Shown here one piece after another: positions 44,001 to 51,290 of a DNA stretch of 64,000 nt. Below the pieces are notes generated by a model. It was not told where the DNA came from. It did not search any database and saw only the letters and a list, made by a program, of their open reading frames with translations. Source of the DNA: Salinispirillum sp049115955 (GTDB lineage Bacteria > Pseudomonadota > Gammaproteobacteria > Pseudomonadales > Natronospirillaceae); contig JAGDZJ010000004.1 in assembly GCA_049115955.1 (NCBI GenBank), positions 62,001 to 126,000 of the forward strand, given 5' to 3'. Position numbers and translations under genes: made by a program. How positions within the stretch are numbered: position 1 is the stretch's first letter; each line of letters begins with the position of its first letter.

Positions 44001-44703
44001 GCAGTGAACAGTCCCGCTCACCGAGCGCTACAACATGACCATTACCATCACCAAACATTTGCACTTCAACGTGTCGGGCTTGCGCGATAAAGCGCTCCAA
44101 AAACACGCCACTGTCATTAAAGAAGCTTTGGCCAAGACGCTGCACGGAGACAAAAGCCTCACGTAACGCGGCGGCGTCTTCACAGCGCGTTAAGCCAATA
44201 CCACCGCCACCAGCGGTGCTTTTGAGCATGACGGGATAACCGAGTTTGTCAGCCGAAGCTAAGGCGTCGTCCAGCGAAGCCAGCAAACCGGTGCCGGGAG
44301 CCAAAGGTACGCCAGCCGCTTCGGCGATTTCACGCGCGGAGTGTTTGAGGCCAAACTGGCGCATTTGCAGCGGCGTAGGACCAACAAAGACAATGTCTTC
44401 GGCTTCGCAGGCTTCGGCAAAATCCGCATTCTCGGACAAAAATCCATAGCCCGGAATAATGGCAGTAGCGCCGCTGCTTTTAGCGGCCTTCAATATTTTC
44501 TGCGTATCCAAGTAGCTGTCAGCCGGGCTATTTCCACCCAAGGCGATGGCTTCATCCGCCAGTTCCACATGCAGGCTATTTCGGTCAGCATCCGAATACA
44601 CAGCAACGCTACCAATGCCCATTTCCTTCAATGTGCGAATAATCCGCACGGCGATTTCGCCGCGATTGGCGATCAATACTTTTTCAAACAGCGGCTTATT
44701 CAT
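41050..44703 (-). CDS. Urea carboxylase (biotin-dependent)
   Basis: 1217 residues. Residues ~1-450 are biotin carboxylase (KVLIANRGEIAVRIIRTLKEMG, ATP-grasp loop GGGGIGLTR, QVEHPVTEQVTGLDLV). Then the two carboxyltransferase halves (AHS2 then AHS1 type: GYWDIGVPPSGPMDDFAFQLANRIVGN; GVRSLQLRYD, DPRHRLLTSKYNPARTFTAEGTVGIGG), and a C-terminal biotinyl domain with VEAMKMEFP, biotin on Lys1176. It carboxylates urea to allophanate using ATP and bicarbonate. Expected partner: allophanate hydrolase, encoded upstream. The commonly associated small UCA genes are absent here. Confidence 0.95.
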   Translation of the reverse strand: MNKPLFEKVLIANRGEIAVRIIRTLKEMGIGSVAVYSDADRNSLHVELADEAIALGGNSPADSYLDTQKILKAAKSSGATAIIPGYGFLSENADFAEACEAEDIVFVGPTPLQMRQFGLKHSAREIAEAAGVPLAPGTGLLASLDDALASADKLGYPVMLKSTAGGGGIGLTRCEDAAALREAFVSVQRLGQSFFNDSGVFLERFIAQARHVEVQMFGDGNGHVVALGERDCSLQRRNQKVVEETPAPNLPAETRQAMLDCAVRLGESVNYRSAGTVEFIYDAQRDDFFFLEVNTRLQVEHPVTEQVTGLDLVAWMLQIASGKMPDFNNLPTPQGASMEVRIYAEDPVKGFQPSPGELTDVHWPLDLARVDTWVETGSEVSPHYDPMIAKVIVYGKDRTEALEKMQVALNETRLSGIATNLDYLRQVISTPEFRVGDVSTRALESFVFQPHVIEVLQPGTYTTVQDFPGRVGYWDIGVPPSGPMDDFAFQLANRIVGNHADAAGLECTIIAPTLRFHQDATIALTGAPTSAMLDDEPVAFWAPIDVKAGQTLIIGKAHSGCRTYLAVRGGFDVPEYLGSRSTFALGQFGGHGGRPLRAGDMLPVSQAELPACTTPQPISAPMAADPDLVPSYDAHWEIGVLYGPHGAPDFFSQASMDTFFGSDFEVHYNSNRLGIRLNGPKPEFTRTDGGEAGLHPSNIHDCEYAIGSINFTGDLPVILTKDGPSLGGFVCPVTIAKAELWKVGQVKPGDTIRFVPIDYPTAVSLQHRQVLAIQTLSAPVEVPLIAPDMAARDDLSATLLAYLPETAARPSVSYRQAGDQYILLEYGPNVLDISVRMRIHALMDAINAAKPQGLFELSPGVRSLQLRYDALTFSQDQLVDFLLALEDQLPPSDQLKVRSRVVHLPMAFEDSATLDAVDKYRQSVRDTAPWLPNNVDFMQRINGLDSREQVREVLYQARYMVLGLGDVYLGAPCAVPLDPRHRLLTSKYNPARTFTAEGTVGIGGVYMCIYGMDSPGGYQLVGRTLPIWNKYLKNQQFAAGEPWLLRFFDQVQYYPVTEDELTQLRADFRAGRHRIEIEEETFDFAAHQAFLAEHATDIAEFRAAQQIAYEKEVAHWKVSEAQALETIAAQDAPPDVSDHEGELVTADIAGNIWKCLVQPGDTVAAGDPLLIVEAMKMEFPVHAPVAGRVSAMHCAPGRQINAGDPLASISALDEVDA

Positions 44704-44760
44704 AACAATGAGTCCCTGATGTGAATTCGAAACAAGTTAGAAGCGAGTCTTCGTCTTCCG

Positions 44761-44942
44761 GGTGGTGCAGGGGATTAGGGAAGCCACACGGGGGACGCCG
44801 TGAACCAATTATCAGGCGCATCCATGCACCTGACCCTTCGGGCTCCCTTCGGTCGTGCAAATTCGTTCCTGACGAATTTTCGGTTGCGGCCGTCCGGGCC
44901 GCAAACGCCCCCTTTGTGGCTCCCCTAATTCCCATTACCACC
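44761..44942 (+). repeat. Palindromic element A3 (family A, long form)
   Basis: Arms 44761-44788 and 44915-44942 are complementary in 23 of 28 positions and unrelated to the arms of A1, A2 or A4. The core is close to A1 (GGGGACGCCGTGAA, ATCCATG, ACCCTTCGGGCTCCC, AAATTCGT/ACGAATTT hairpin, TTGCGGCC-GTCCG-GGCCGCAA at 44884-44904, AAACGCCCC). The second hairpin reads GGCGCAT/ATGCACC where A1 has GACGCAT/ATGCGCC. Confidence 0.85.
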
Positions 44943-44955
44943 CTGTAACAACACC

Positions 44956-45025
44956 AAGTCAGCCATCGAAACAGCCTCATCCATTGCATAGGGACTCCCA
45001 ATGATGGAAAGGGCACGGCTGACTT
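44956..45025 (+). repeat. Additional 70-bp imperfect palindrome
   Basis: AAGTCAGCC (44956-44964) and GGCTGACTT (45017-45025) enclose a second near-palindrome (ATCCATTG/CAATGATGG). Not clearly related to families A or B. Confidence 0.5.
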
Positions 45026-45081
45026 AAAATGGCTATTGGTTGAAAGCGCCATATCTAGACGTGTTGGCAGGTGTTGATGGA

Positions 45082-45187
45082 GTGCAGGGGGAAGGGCTTC
45101 CAAGGAGGCGTTTGCGCACAGGAAGTGCGCAACCGAGCCCCCATGGATGGGTTCACGGCGTCCTCCGGGAAGCCCTTCCCCCTGCTC
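45082..45187 (-). repeat. Palindromic element A4 (family A, short form)
   Basis: Arms 45082-45101 and 45168-45187, 20 bp with one mismatch (and further partial pairing outwards). Minus-strand core: GGAGGACGCCGTGAACCC, ATCCATGGGGGCTCGG, hairpin TTGCGCAC-TTCCT-GTGCGCAA, AAACGCCTCC. Here GGAGG/CCTCC replaces the GGGG/CCCC of A1, and the hairpin stem differs while remaining paired. Confidence 0.85.
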
Positions 45188-45222
45188 TTCAGCAATACCG
45201 GTCTGTATCGAATCTAAACGCT

Positions 45223-47037
45223 TCATGCCGATGCCTTCTCGGCCAAGTACGCCCGCCAGCCGCCGAAATCGGTGATGTCGGTAGCGTCTGCTAAGGCCCA
45301 GCCTTCGCAGATGAAGCCTTTGACGGTGCGGCCATCGGCGAGGGTGAGTGAGCCGATGCCCAAGGGCGCTGGAATGAGGCCGACGAACGAACCGAAGTGC
45401 TCGATGGGCATGTCCCATAGCTCCACGATGATCGACTTGCCTGAGCCGTCGGTTACGTGCTGCAAGCCTGGCTTGGGTGGTGTCGTGTTGGCGAGCGCGA
45501 ATAAACGGTAAGAGTGCGCCGTGTGGGTTTGTTCCACCAACACAGCTTTGCGCTCGGTGAGCTGGCTGTTCAACGGCATACCCGTTAAGTGCGCCCCTAC
45601 CACTGCCACACGTAAATAGCCAGGCGCAACCTCGGGTGAGATCGGCGCAGAGGCCGGGACCGATACTGCGGTCGCGCCCAGCGTAAGTGTTTGCGTCGCC
45701 AGCCACTGCTGGGCCAACGTCTGCAATGCCTTGTCGTGCCATGCCCGACCAATCAGCGTCACACCAAAAGGTAGGCCATCGCTGCGGAACCCAGCCGGTA
45801 TGGCTAGTGCGCACATATCGGCTAGATTCACGAAATTCGTGTAGGTTCCCAACTCGCTGTTGCGTTTTACCGGCTCTTTTTCTAAATCCGCCAGTGTTGG
45901 AAAGGTCGGCGCTGAGGGAACAATCAAGCCGGACAGCGGCGCCATCACTTCATCGATGGTGCGGCGTAATTCGGCGCGACGGTATTCGGCTTTGAACGCA
46001 TCGGTTGCAGAGAATTTCTTTGCCTGCTCGATGATGCCGCGCACTACCGGGTTCATCTCATCGGCGTGGTCACGCATAAAGTCTTGCACCGCCGCATGCC
46101 GTTCAGCCACCCATGGGCCTTCGTACAACAGTGCTGCGAGTTCACTGAACGGCGAGAAGTCGATGGGCACCAACTCCACATCAAGTTTCGCCCATTGCGC
46201 CAAGGTGCTTTCCCATGCAGCCGCGCTCACGGTGTCGCCATAAAACTGCGGCTGGGCTGGGATGCCCATGCGCGGGCGCTGACCGAAAGAATTCGGGCGT
46301 GCCGTCGGGGCTGGGCGACTGTAGGCTTCTGCTGCGTCGTACTGCGCAGCAACGTCGAATACGGCGTGTGCGTCGTCCAGCGTCAGCGCAAAAATCGACA
46401 CCACATCTAACGAACGGCACGCCGGCACGACGCCGCGAATGCTCATCGCACCGCAGGTGCCTTTTAAACCGACGATGTTGTTTAAACTGGCGGGCACGCG
46501 GCCTGAACCGGCGGTGTCTGTGCCTAAAGAAAAAGGTACTAGGCCGCGGGCGACCACGGAGGCAGAACCGGAACTGGAACCGCCGCTGACGTAATTAGGA
46601 TTGAAGGTATTTGGCACGGCACCGTAGGGTGAGCGAGTGCCTACTAGCCCGGTAGCGAACTGGTCCAGGTTGGTTTTACCCACCACAATCGCCCCGGCGG
46701 CTTTTAACAGCGCAACGGTTTGCGCGTCTGTCTTTGGCTTATAGGCAAATGCCGGGCAGGCTGCTGTCGTGGCGAAACCCGCTACATCAATGTTGTCTTT
46801 TGCCACAAAGGGCACGCCGTAGAGAGGCAGACGAGACTGATCGCCATTGTATTGCTCCAGCTTCAGCGCCAGCTCAACCAACTGTTGTGACAGTTGGTCA
46901 GGGCTCGCAATGCTGATCCATGCCGGATCGCGGGCATCGAACTGCCCAACGAGATTGGACAGCAGTTGATCGGGCGTTGCCCCTTCTTGATAAGCCTTGC
47001 GCCATTCAGGCAACGTCCAGGCAAGTGTCTTGAGCAT
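45223..47037 (-). CDS. atzF: Allophanate hydrolase
   Basis: 604 residues from the ATG at 47037 (MLKTLAWTLPEWRKAY; GGA about 9 nt upstream); TTG at 47067 would place the start inside the operator. Amidase signature domain (~1-440): Lys of FVAKDNIDVAGFATTAACPAF, GSSSGSASVVARGLVPFSLGTDTAGSGRVPA with the Ser-cisSer-Lys triad. A C-terminal domain (RVAVVGAHLTGMPLNSQL, MPIEHFGSFVGLIPAPLGIGSL) is typical of allophanate hydrolases. It converts allophanate to ammonia and CO2, completing urea breakdown. Confidence 0.93.
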   Translation of the reverse strand: MLKTLAWTLPEWRKAYQEGATPDQLLSNLVGQFDARDPAWISIASPDQLSQQLVELALKLEQYNGDQSRLPLYGVPFVAKDNIDVAGFATTAACPAFAYKPKTDAQTVALLKAAGAIVVGKTNLDQFATGLVGTRSPYGAVPNTFNPNYVSGGSSSGSASVVARGLVPFSLGTDTAGSGRVPASLNNIVGLKGTCGAMSIRGVVPACRSLDVVSIFALTLDDAHAVFDVAAQYDAAEAYSRPAPTARPNSFGQRPRMGIPAQPQFYGDTVSAAAWESTLAQWAKLDVELVPIDFSPFSELAALLYEGPWVAERHAAVQDFMRDHADEMNPVVRGIIEQAKKFSATDAFKAEYRRAELRRTIDEVMAPLSGLIVPSAPTFPTLADLEKEPVKRNSELGTYTNFVNLADMCALAIPAGFRSDGLPFGVTLIGRAWHDKALQTLAQQWLATQTLTLGATAVSVPASAPISPEVAPGYLRVAVVGAHLTGMPLNSQLTERKAVLVEQTHTAHSYRLFALANTTPPKPGLQHVTDGSGKSIIVELWDMPIEHFGSFVGLIPAPLGIGSLTLADGRTVKGFICEGWALADATDITDFGGWRAYLAEKASA

Positions 47038-47056
47038 AGCGTGCATTCCATACCAT

Positions 47057-47068
47057 CTTGTATACAAG
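47057..47068 (-). promoter_or_regulatory. Probable GntR (FCD) operator
   Basis: CTTGTATACAAG is a perfect 12-bp palindrome of the TTGTATACAA type bound by FCD-group GntR regulators. It lies 20 nt before the allophanate hydrolase start, and a GntR/FCD gene is part of this regulon. Confidence 0.6.
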
Positions 47069-47343
47069 TGGGTATTGCAGCGCTTGTGCCAATTACTTAC
47101 ACGCGGCAGTAATTAAAATTTTTACCTTTTAAATCAAATGCTTATAGGTACTTTCTAAGCAATATAAGCGAACACGGTACAGGATCGTTACGCACCAAGA
47201 CGAAGCAAGGGAGATCACCGTGGTGCACGACGATTGCTGGACAACCATCAAATCGGCGTATCTCTAGCAGTCTTAATGTCATTGTGTTGGCAACGCGCTG
47301 CCATACACTATACTGAGTGCATTGTTATTACTGGGAGCACGCC
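47069..47343. promoter_or_regulatory. Divergent region between allophanate hydrolase and sensor kinase genes
   Basis: 275 bp, AT-rich near 47100-47165 (AAAATTTTTACCTTTTAAATC), which is a plausible promoter area. No confident -35/-10 pair was assigned. Confidence 0.4.
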
Positions 47344-48927
47344 TTGGAAGCGCCATTACCACCAAACGAGATCGCACGGCTGCGGGCGCTCAAAGAGTTG
47401 CGTTTACTGGATACACCAGCAGACCACGAGTTTGATGAGCTATCTCGCCTTGCTGCGATGGCCTGCGGAACGCCCAGAGCCTTCGTCACGCTGATAGGCA
47501 GCGACAGGCAGTGGTTAAAGGCTGCTTTTGGCGCGGAGCCCTTTGAAATTCCCCGCCGAGAGGCGTTTTGTGCGCACACTATTCTACTGCCTGAAGGCGT
47601 GTTATTAATCCCCGACGCGCGGCTAGATGAGCGGTTCTCTGACAATCCTAAAGTCGTTGACGGTGATATATGCTTTTATGCCGGGGTGCCACTGAAGCTG
47701 CCTACAGGTGAAGCGCTAGGGGCTTTGTGTGTGGTTGATGACCACCCTCGCCAACTCAACAAACATCAACTGGACATGTTGATCGGCTTGGGCAAGCTGG
47801 CCAATAGCAACCTAGCCAAAAGACAACGTCGTGCAACAGCCGCTGGCTATTCCCAGGAGGTTCTGCCGATTTCCGTAACCGAACACTTGGCGTTGATCTC
47901 CCGCTTTACGTCCAATGGCGTTTTGCTCACGGACGCCAATAACACCATTTTGTGGATGAACGACGGCAGCGCGCGAATAACAGGTTATCAGCCCGACGAA
48001 GTTATTGGCCAAACCCCTAGCTTGTTTCGTTCGCCAAATACCGATCCTGCAACACTCGACCACATCCGCGAGCAACTGGCGGCAAAGAAGCCAGTGCAGT
48101 GCGAAATTTTGAACCGATCTAAAAAAGGTATCGACTACTGGATCAATCTGGAAATTCAGCCCATTTGTGATGACCTAGGCGAACTGCGTGGCTTTATTGG
48201 CTTTCAAACAGACATCACGGAACGCAAGCGCAATGAGCGACTGAAAAGTGAGTTCCTTGCCACGGTCAGCCATGAATTACGCACTCCACTGACTTCAATT
48301 ATCGGCGCCATCGGTTTACTCATCAGTGGCGAAGTGGCAACGCTGCCACCGTCCGCACATTCTTTGCTGCGTATTGCGCAAAAAAACGGCGAGCGACTGT
48401 CCGAATTGATCAATGATTTGTTGGATATGGAGAAGCTCATTGCCGGTGGCATGCCTTTCAATATTGAACCATTGCCCTTGGCCCCGTTGATTCAAGAATC
48501 ACTGGAAGAAAATGCACCCTATGCCCACAGGCACGACGTCACCTTGGTCGCGACTGATCATCCGACGCCGTTCGCTGTAGTCGCTGATCGCACCCGGCTG
48601 AAACAAATCCTCACCAACTTTTTGTCCAATGGCGCGAAGTTCTCAGCTCCAGACAGCCAGGTCGAGATTTACTGCACGCAGCACGACCAGTTTGTTCGCA
48701 TTCATGTGCGTGACCACGGTACAGGCGTACCAGAGAATTTCCGCGACCGCCTGTTTGAAAAGTTCGCACAAGCGGATGGCTCGAATACGCGAATAAAAGG
48801 CGGAACGGGGTTGGGGTTGGCGATCTGTAAAGCACTGGCCGAGGAGATGAACGGGCGGGTGGGGTACGAGCCAGCACCGGAAGGGGGCAGCATTTTCTAC
48901 GTCACCTTACCAGCATCAGAAACCTGA
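47344..48927 (+). CDS. GAF-PAS sensor histidine kinase
   Basis: 527 residues from the TTG at 47344, preferred over GTG at 47317 because GGGAG lies 7 nt upstream and LEAPLPPNEIARLRALKELRLLDTPADHEFDEL is the usual beginning of this group. GAF (~20-155), PAS (~185-290, ITGYQPDEVIGQTPSLFRSP), HisKA with SHELRTP (His ~308), HATPase with NGAKFS, DHGTGVP and GGTGLGLAI. No membrane segment, so a cytoplasmic sensor. No cognate regulator adjacent. Its 3' end overlaps the convergent truC by 31 bp. Confidence 0.92.
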   Translation: MEAPLPPNEIARLRALKELRLLDTPADHEFDELSRLAAMACGTPRAFVTLIGSDRQWLKAAFGAEPFEIPRREAFCAHTILLPEGVLLIPDARLDERFSDNPKVVDGDICFYAGVPLKLPTGEALGALCVVDDHPRQLNKHQLDMLIGLGKLANSNLAKRQRRATAAGYSQEVLPISVTEHLALISRFTSNGVLLTDANNTILWMNDGSARITGYQPDEVIGQTPSLFRSPNTDPATLDHIREQLAAKKPVQCEILNRSKKGIDYWINLEIQPICDDLGELRGFIGFQTDITERKRNERLKSEFLATVSHELRTPLTSIIGAIGLLISGEVATLPPSAHSLLRIAQKNGERLSELINDLLDMEKLIAGGMPFNIEPLPLAPLIQESLEENAPYAHRHDVTLVATDHPTPFAVVADRTRLKQILTNFLSNGAKFSAPDSQVEIYCTQHDQFVRIHVRDHGTGVPENFRDRLFEKFAQADGSNTRIKGGTGLGLAICKALAEEMNGRVGYEPAPEGGSIFYVTLPASET

Positions 48928-49697
48928 TCCTCAATCCACTGGCCCCAACCTAAGGCCCGCATCACATGCTGAAAGTCTTCTGCCAAGGGTGCATTGAGCG
49001 TCAATGGCTGCTCGGTGACGGGGTGAGTCAGTTCCAAGCGGGTCGCCGCCAGCATTAAACGTTGCACGCCAAACGCTCGACCAAAAAAGTGATTGTGCGT
49101 GCTTTTTCCGTGCTTGGCATCGCCAATGATCGGATGCCGCAGATGCTTCATATGACGCCGTAATTGATGCTTTCGTCCGGTACGCGGATGCATGCGTACC
49201 AAGGCATAGCGACTCGATGGATAACGGTCTACCGCCACCGGCAACTCTACGGTGGCGAGCCGTTCAAAATCCGTCGTTGCGTCGCGCATTTTAAGTTCAC
49301 CGCCGCGATAACGCGGGTCGTCCGCCATGTCTCGCAGAGGGTAGTCTATATGCCCTTCTTCGTCTGGCCAGCCGCGTACAATGGCCAAGTAGGTCTTTCG
49401 CAACCGGCGCTCCATCATGGCCTCGCCCATGCGTCCCGCTATTTCCGGACTGCGCGCAAACAACAACAAACCCGACGTTGGGCGATCCAGTCGATGCAAA
49501 GGGTACACGTGCGTGCCACCATTGAGCGTGCGCGCGTATTGCAGCGCAAACTCCGTCTCGTGCTTGTCGATGGGACTGCGATGCACCAGCAAGCCGGACG
49601 GCTTGTGAACGGCTAACAGTGCGTCGTCTTGATACAGCAAGGTGAGCGGGTTGGTCGGCGCGTTAATGGGTACAACAACAGGCAGGTCAGAGGTCAC
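48897..49697 (-). CDS. truC: tRNA pseudouridine synthase C (RluA family)
   Basis: 266 residues. VHKPSGLLVHR, catalytic HRLDRPTSG with Asp71, ALVRMHPRTGRKHQLRRHMKHLRHPIIGDAKHGKSTHN and the FFGR-GVQRLMLAATRLEL stretch are those of TruC, which makes pseudouridine 65 in tRNA. Starts in an ATGA overlap with the diguanylate cyclase gene upstream. Confidence 0.92.
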   Translation of the reverse strand: MTSDLPVVVPINAPTNPLTLLYQDDALLAVHKPSGLLVHRSPIDKHETEFALQYARTLNGGTHVYPLHRLDRPTSGLLLFARSPEIAGRMGEAMMERRLRKTYLAIVRGWPDEEGHIDYPLRDMADDPRYRGGELKMRDATTDFERLATVELPVAVDRYPSSRYALVRMHPRTGRKHQLRRHMKHLRHPIIGDAKHGKSTHNHFFGRAFGVQRLMLAATRLELTHPVTEQPLTLNAPLAEDFQHVMRALGWGQWIEDQVSDAGKVT

Positions 49698-51178
49698 GAC
49701 TGCCCGCCCTTGAGAGTCTTTTTCTTCATTTGGTTACGACCTGCAGCCTTGGCTAAGTACAAAGCCTGATCCGCCATCGCGATGAGTTCTTCGCGCTGTG
49801 TTTGAATCTCTGGCAACGCCACCAGCAAGCCTACGCTCATGGTCAGGTTTCCGCTGACGTCTGGATGTTCATGCGGAATGGTCAAGGCGCGGACGCCGTT
49901 GAGCGCTCGATTGGCCGAGGCTACCGCCTCATTTTCATCATTGTGTGGCAGTATGACGGCGAATTCTTCCCCACCGTAGCGCGCCACCAGTTCACCACTG
50001 CGCTGAAATTCATTAGCCAACACCCCAGCAACCGATTTCAGTGCATCATCACCCGCTAAATGCCCATGGTGGTCGTTAAATAGCTTGAAGTGGTCGATGT
50101 CGACCAGCATGAGGGTCAACGGATAACCCTGCCGAACCGCCCGCTGCAACTCTTTTTGTAAGGTCTGATCAAAAGCACGCCGGTTTGCAACGCCGGTCAG
50201 ACCGTCTTGCATCGCAAGTTGCTCGAGTTCTTTATTGGCCTGAAGGAGATTTTGTTGAATGGCATTCAGTGACTTCCGATAAGCCAAATTCTGAATGGCA
50301 CTGGCAATCATTTCGCCCACCAGCTTAAAACGCCGAATATCGTGGGTCTGCCATTGCTGCTGCCGATGCACCATGTCGCAACCGACAAAGCCGAGCAATT
50401 GCCCGCCAGATTCTAAGGCCACACAGAGAACTGACTGGATGTCTTCTTGCTCGAATTCGTAGCGCTCCAGCACGGCATCGCTGGGTAGATTTTTCACGTC
50501 ATCAATTGCCACGATGCTCTGCTTTCGTAGGCTGGTAAAAAACCACGGCATTGACGTCTCTGGCAGCGCCTGCAAATTGCCTTTTTGACGCGAGATCCCT
50601 GTACGCACCCATTCATGCGTGTTGCTGCAGGTGCCATCGTTATGGAACTGGAAAATGTAGCAGCGGTCGGTGCCACAGTATTCCCCCAGCACGGCTAAAG
50701 CTGCATCAATGTGGCCGTTAATATCATCAGAATTAACGTTGATAAGTCGCGCCGATACTTTGGACAGTACCTCATCAAAGCCGCTTGCCCCGCCGTTGCC
50801 CATCGCAACGCTGATCGGGGTGAGCACCACCACCATCATACTGGGCTCGTCATCCATCAAGGTGTGCGGGTATGAGCTGACGTCCAAATAAATGTTGGTA
50901 TCGGATCGATGAAGGCAATAGCGCGTGGGCCGCTGGGCCCGCCCATTCAGGCCCTGCAGTACGGGGTCTAAGTTGCCCGACAGCTTGCGATCGCCTTGCT
51001 GCCACGTCATCGCTGCCAACGCTTTTTTTAAATTGGGTTCTTTCGTACTGTCGAGGCGTAATAACGCCTGAGCCGCCTCATTCATGCGCAGCTTTTGGGT
51101 ACGTAAGTCGCGCCAGATCACTCCAACGGGCAAACGCTCAAGTATCGACCCCTCTGGTCGCGTGCTGCTGTCGTCCAT
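49694..51178 (-). CDS. GAF/PAS-type diguanylate cyclase
   Basis: 494 residues, no membrane segment. PAS-like N-terminus (LERLPVGVIWRDLRTQKLRMNEAAQALL), GAF domain (~135-300: INVNSDDINGHIDAALAVLGEYCGTDRCYIFQF), GGDEF domain with DGLTGVANRRAFDQTL, DIDHFKLFND and RYGGEEFAV (active site GGEEF ~400). The residues before it are RSGE, so no full RxxD inhibitory site. Should make cyclic di-GMP. Translationally coupled with truC. Confidence 0.93.
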   Translation of the reverse strand: MDDSSTRPEGSILERLPVGVIWRDLRTQKLRMNEAAQALLRLDSTKEPNLKKALAAMTWQQGDRKLSGNLDPVLQGLNGRAQRPTRYCLHRSDTNIYLDVSSYPHTLMDDEPSMMVVVLTPISVAMGNGGASGFDEVLSKVSARLINVNSDDINGHIDAALAVLGEYCGTDRCYIFQFHNDGTCSNTHEWVRTGISRQKGNLQALPETSMPWFFTSLRKQSIVAIDDVKNLPSDAVLERYEFEQEDIQSVLCVALESGGQLLGFVGCDMVHRQQQWQTHDIRRFKLVGEMIASAIQNLAYRKSLNAIQQNLLQANKELEQLAMQDGLTGVANRRAFDQTLQKELQRAVRQGYPLTLMLVDIDHFKLFNDHHGHLAGDDALKSVAGVLANEFQRSGELVARYGGEEFAVILPHNDENEAVASANRALNGVRALTIPHEHPDVSGNLTMSVGLLVALPEIQTQREELIAMADQALYLAKAAGRNQMKKKTLKGGQS

Positions 51179-51290
51179 AGTTCCTCTGCGTGTGTTATTG
51201 CCTGCTGCTGGCTAACGTAAGTAAAGCAGATAATTCCTCGACTGTGGAATTTTTGAGCAAAACCATTAGCCCACCGCTCTATAAGTGCCA

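Larger units (their letters stand above)
44704..45222. other. Gap between allophanate hydrolase and urea carboxylase genes, filled with palindromic elements
   Basis: 519 bp. Contains A3, a smaller palindrome (44956-45025) and A4. Open frames here exist only because the repeats lack stop codons. A promoter for the urea carboxylase gene may lie around 44704-44760 but none is evident. Confidence 0.7.

Noticed and set aside
44696..45814. A 372-codon open frame on the minus strand across elements A3 and A4 and into the allophanate hydrolase gene
   Set aside because: It overlaps the hydrolase reading frame antiparallel in phase only, is rich in Arg, His and Trp without any domain, and owes its length to GC-rich repeats. 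It shares a stretch with the upstream extension of urtB only because both cross a family A core.
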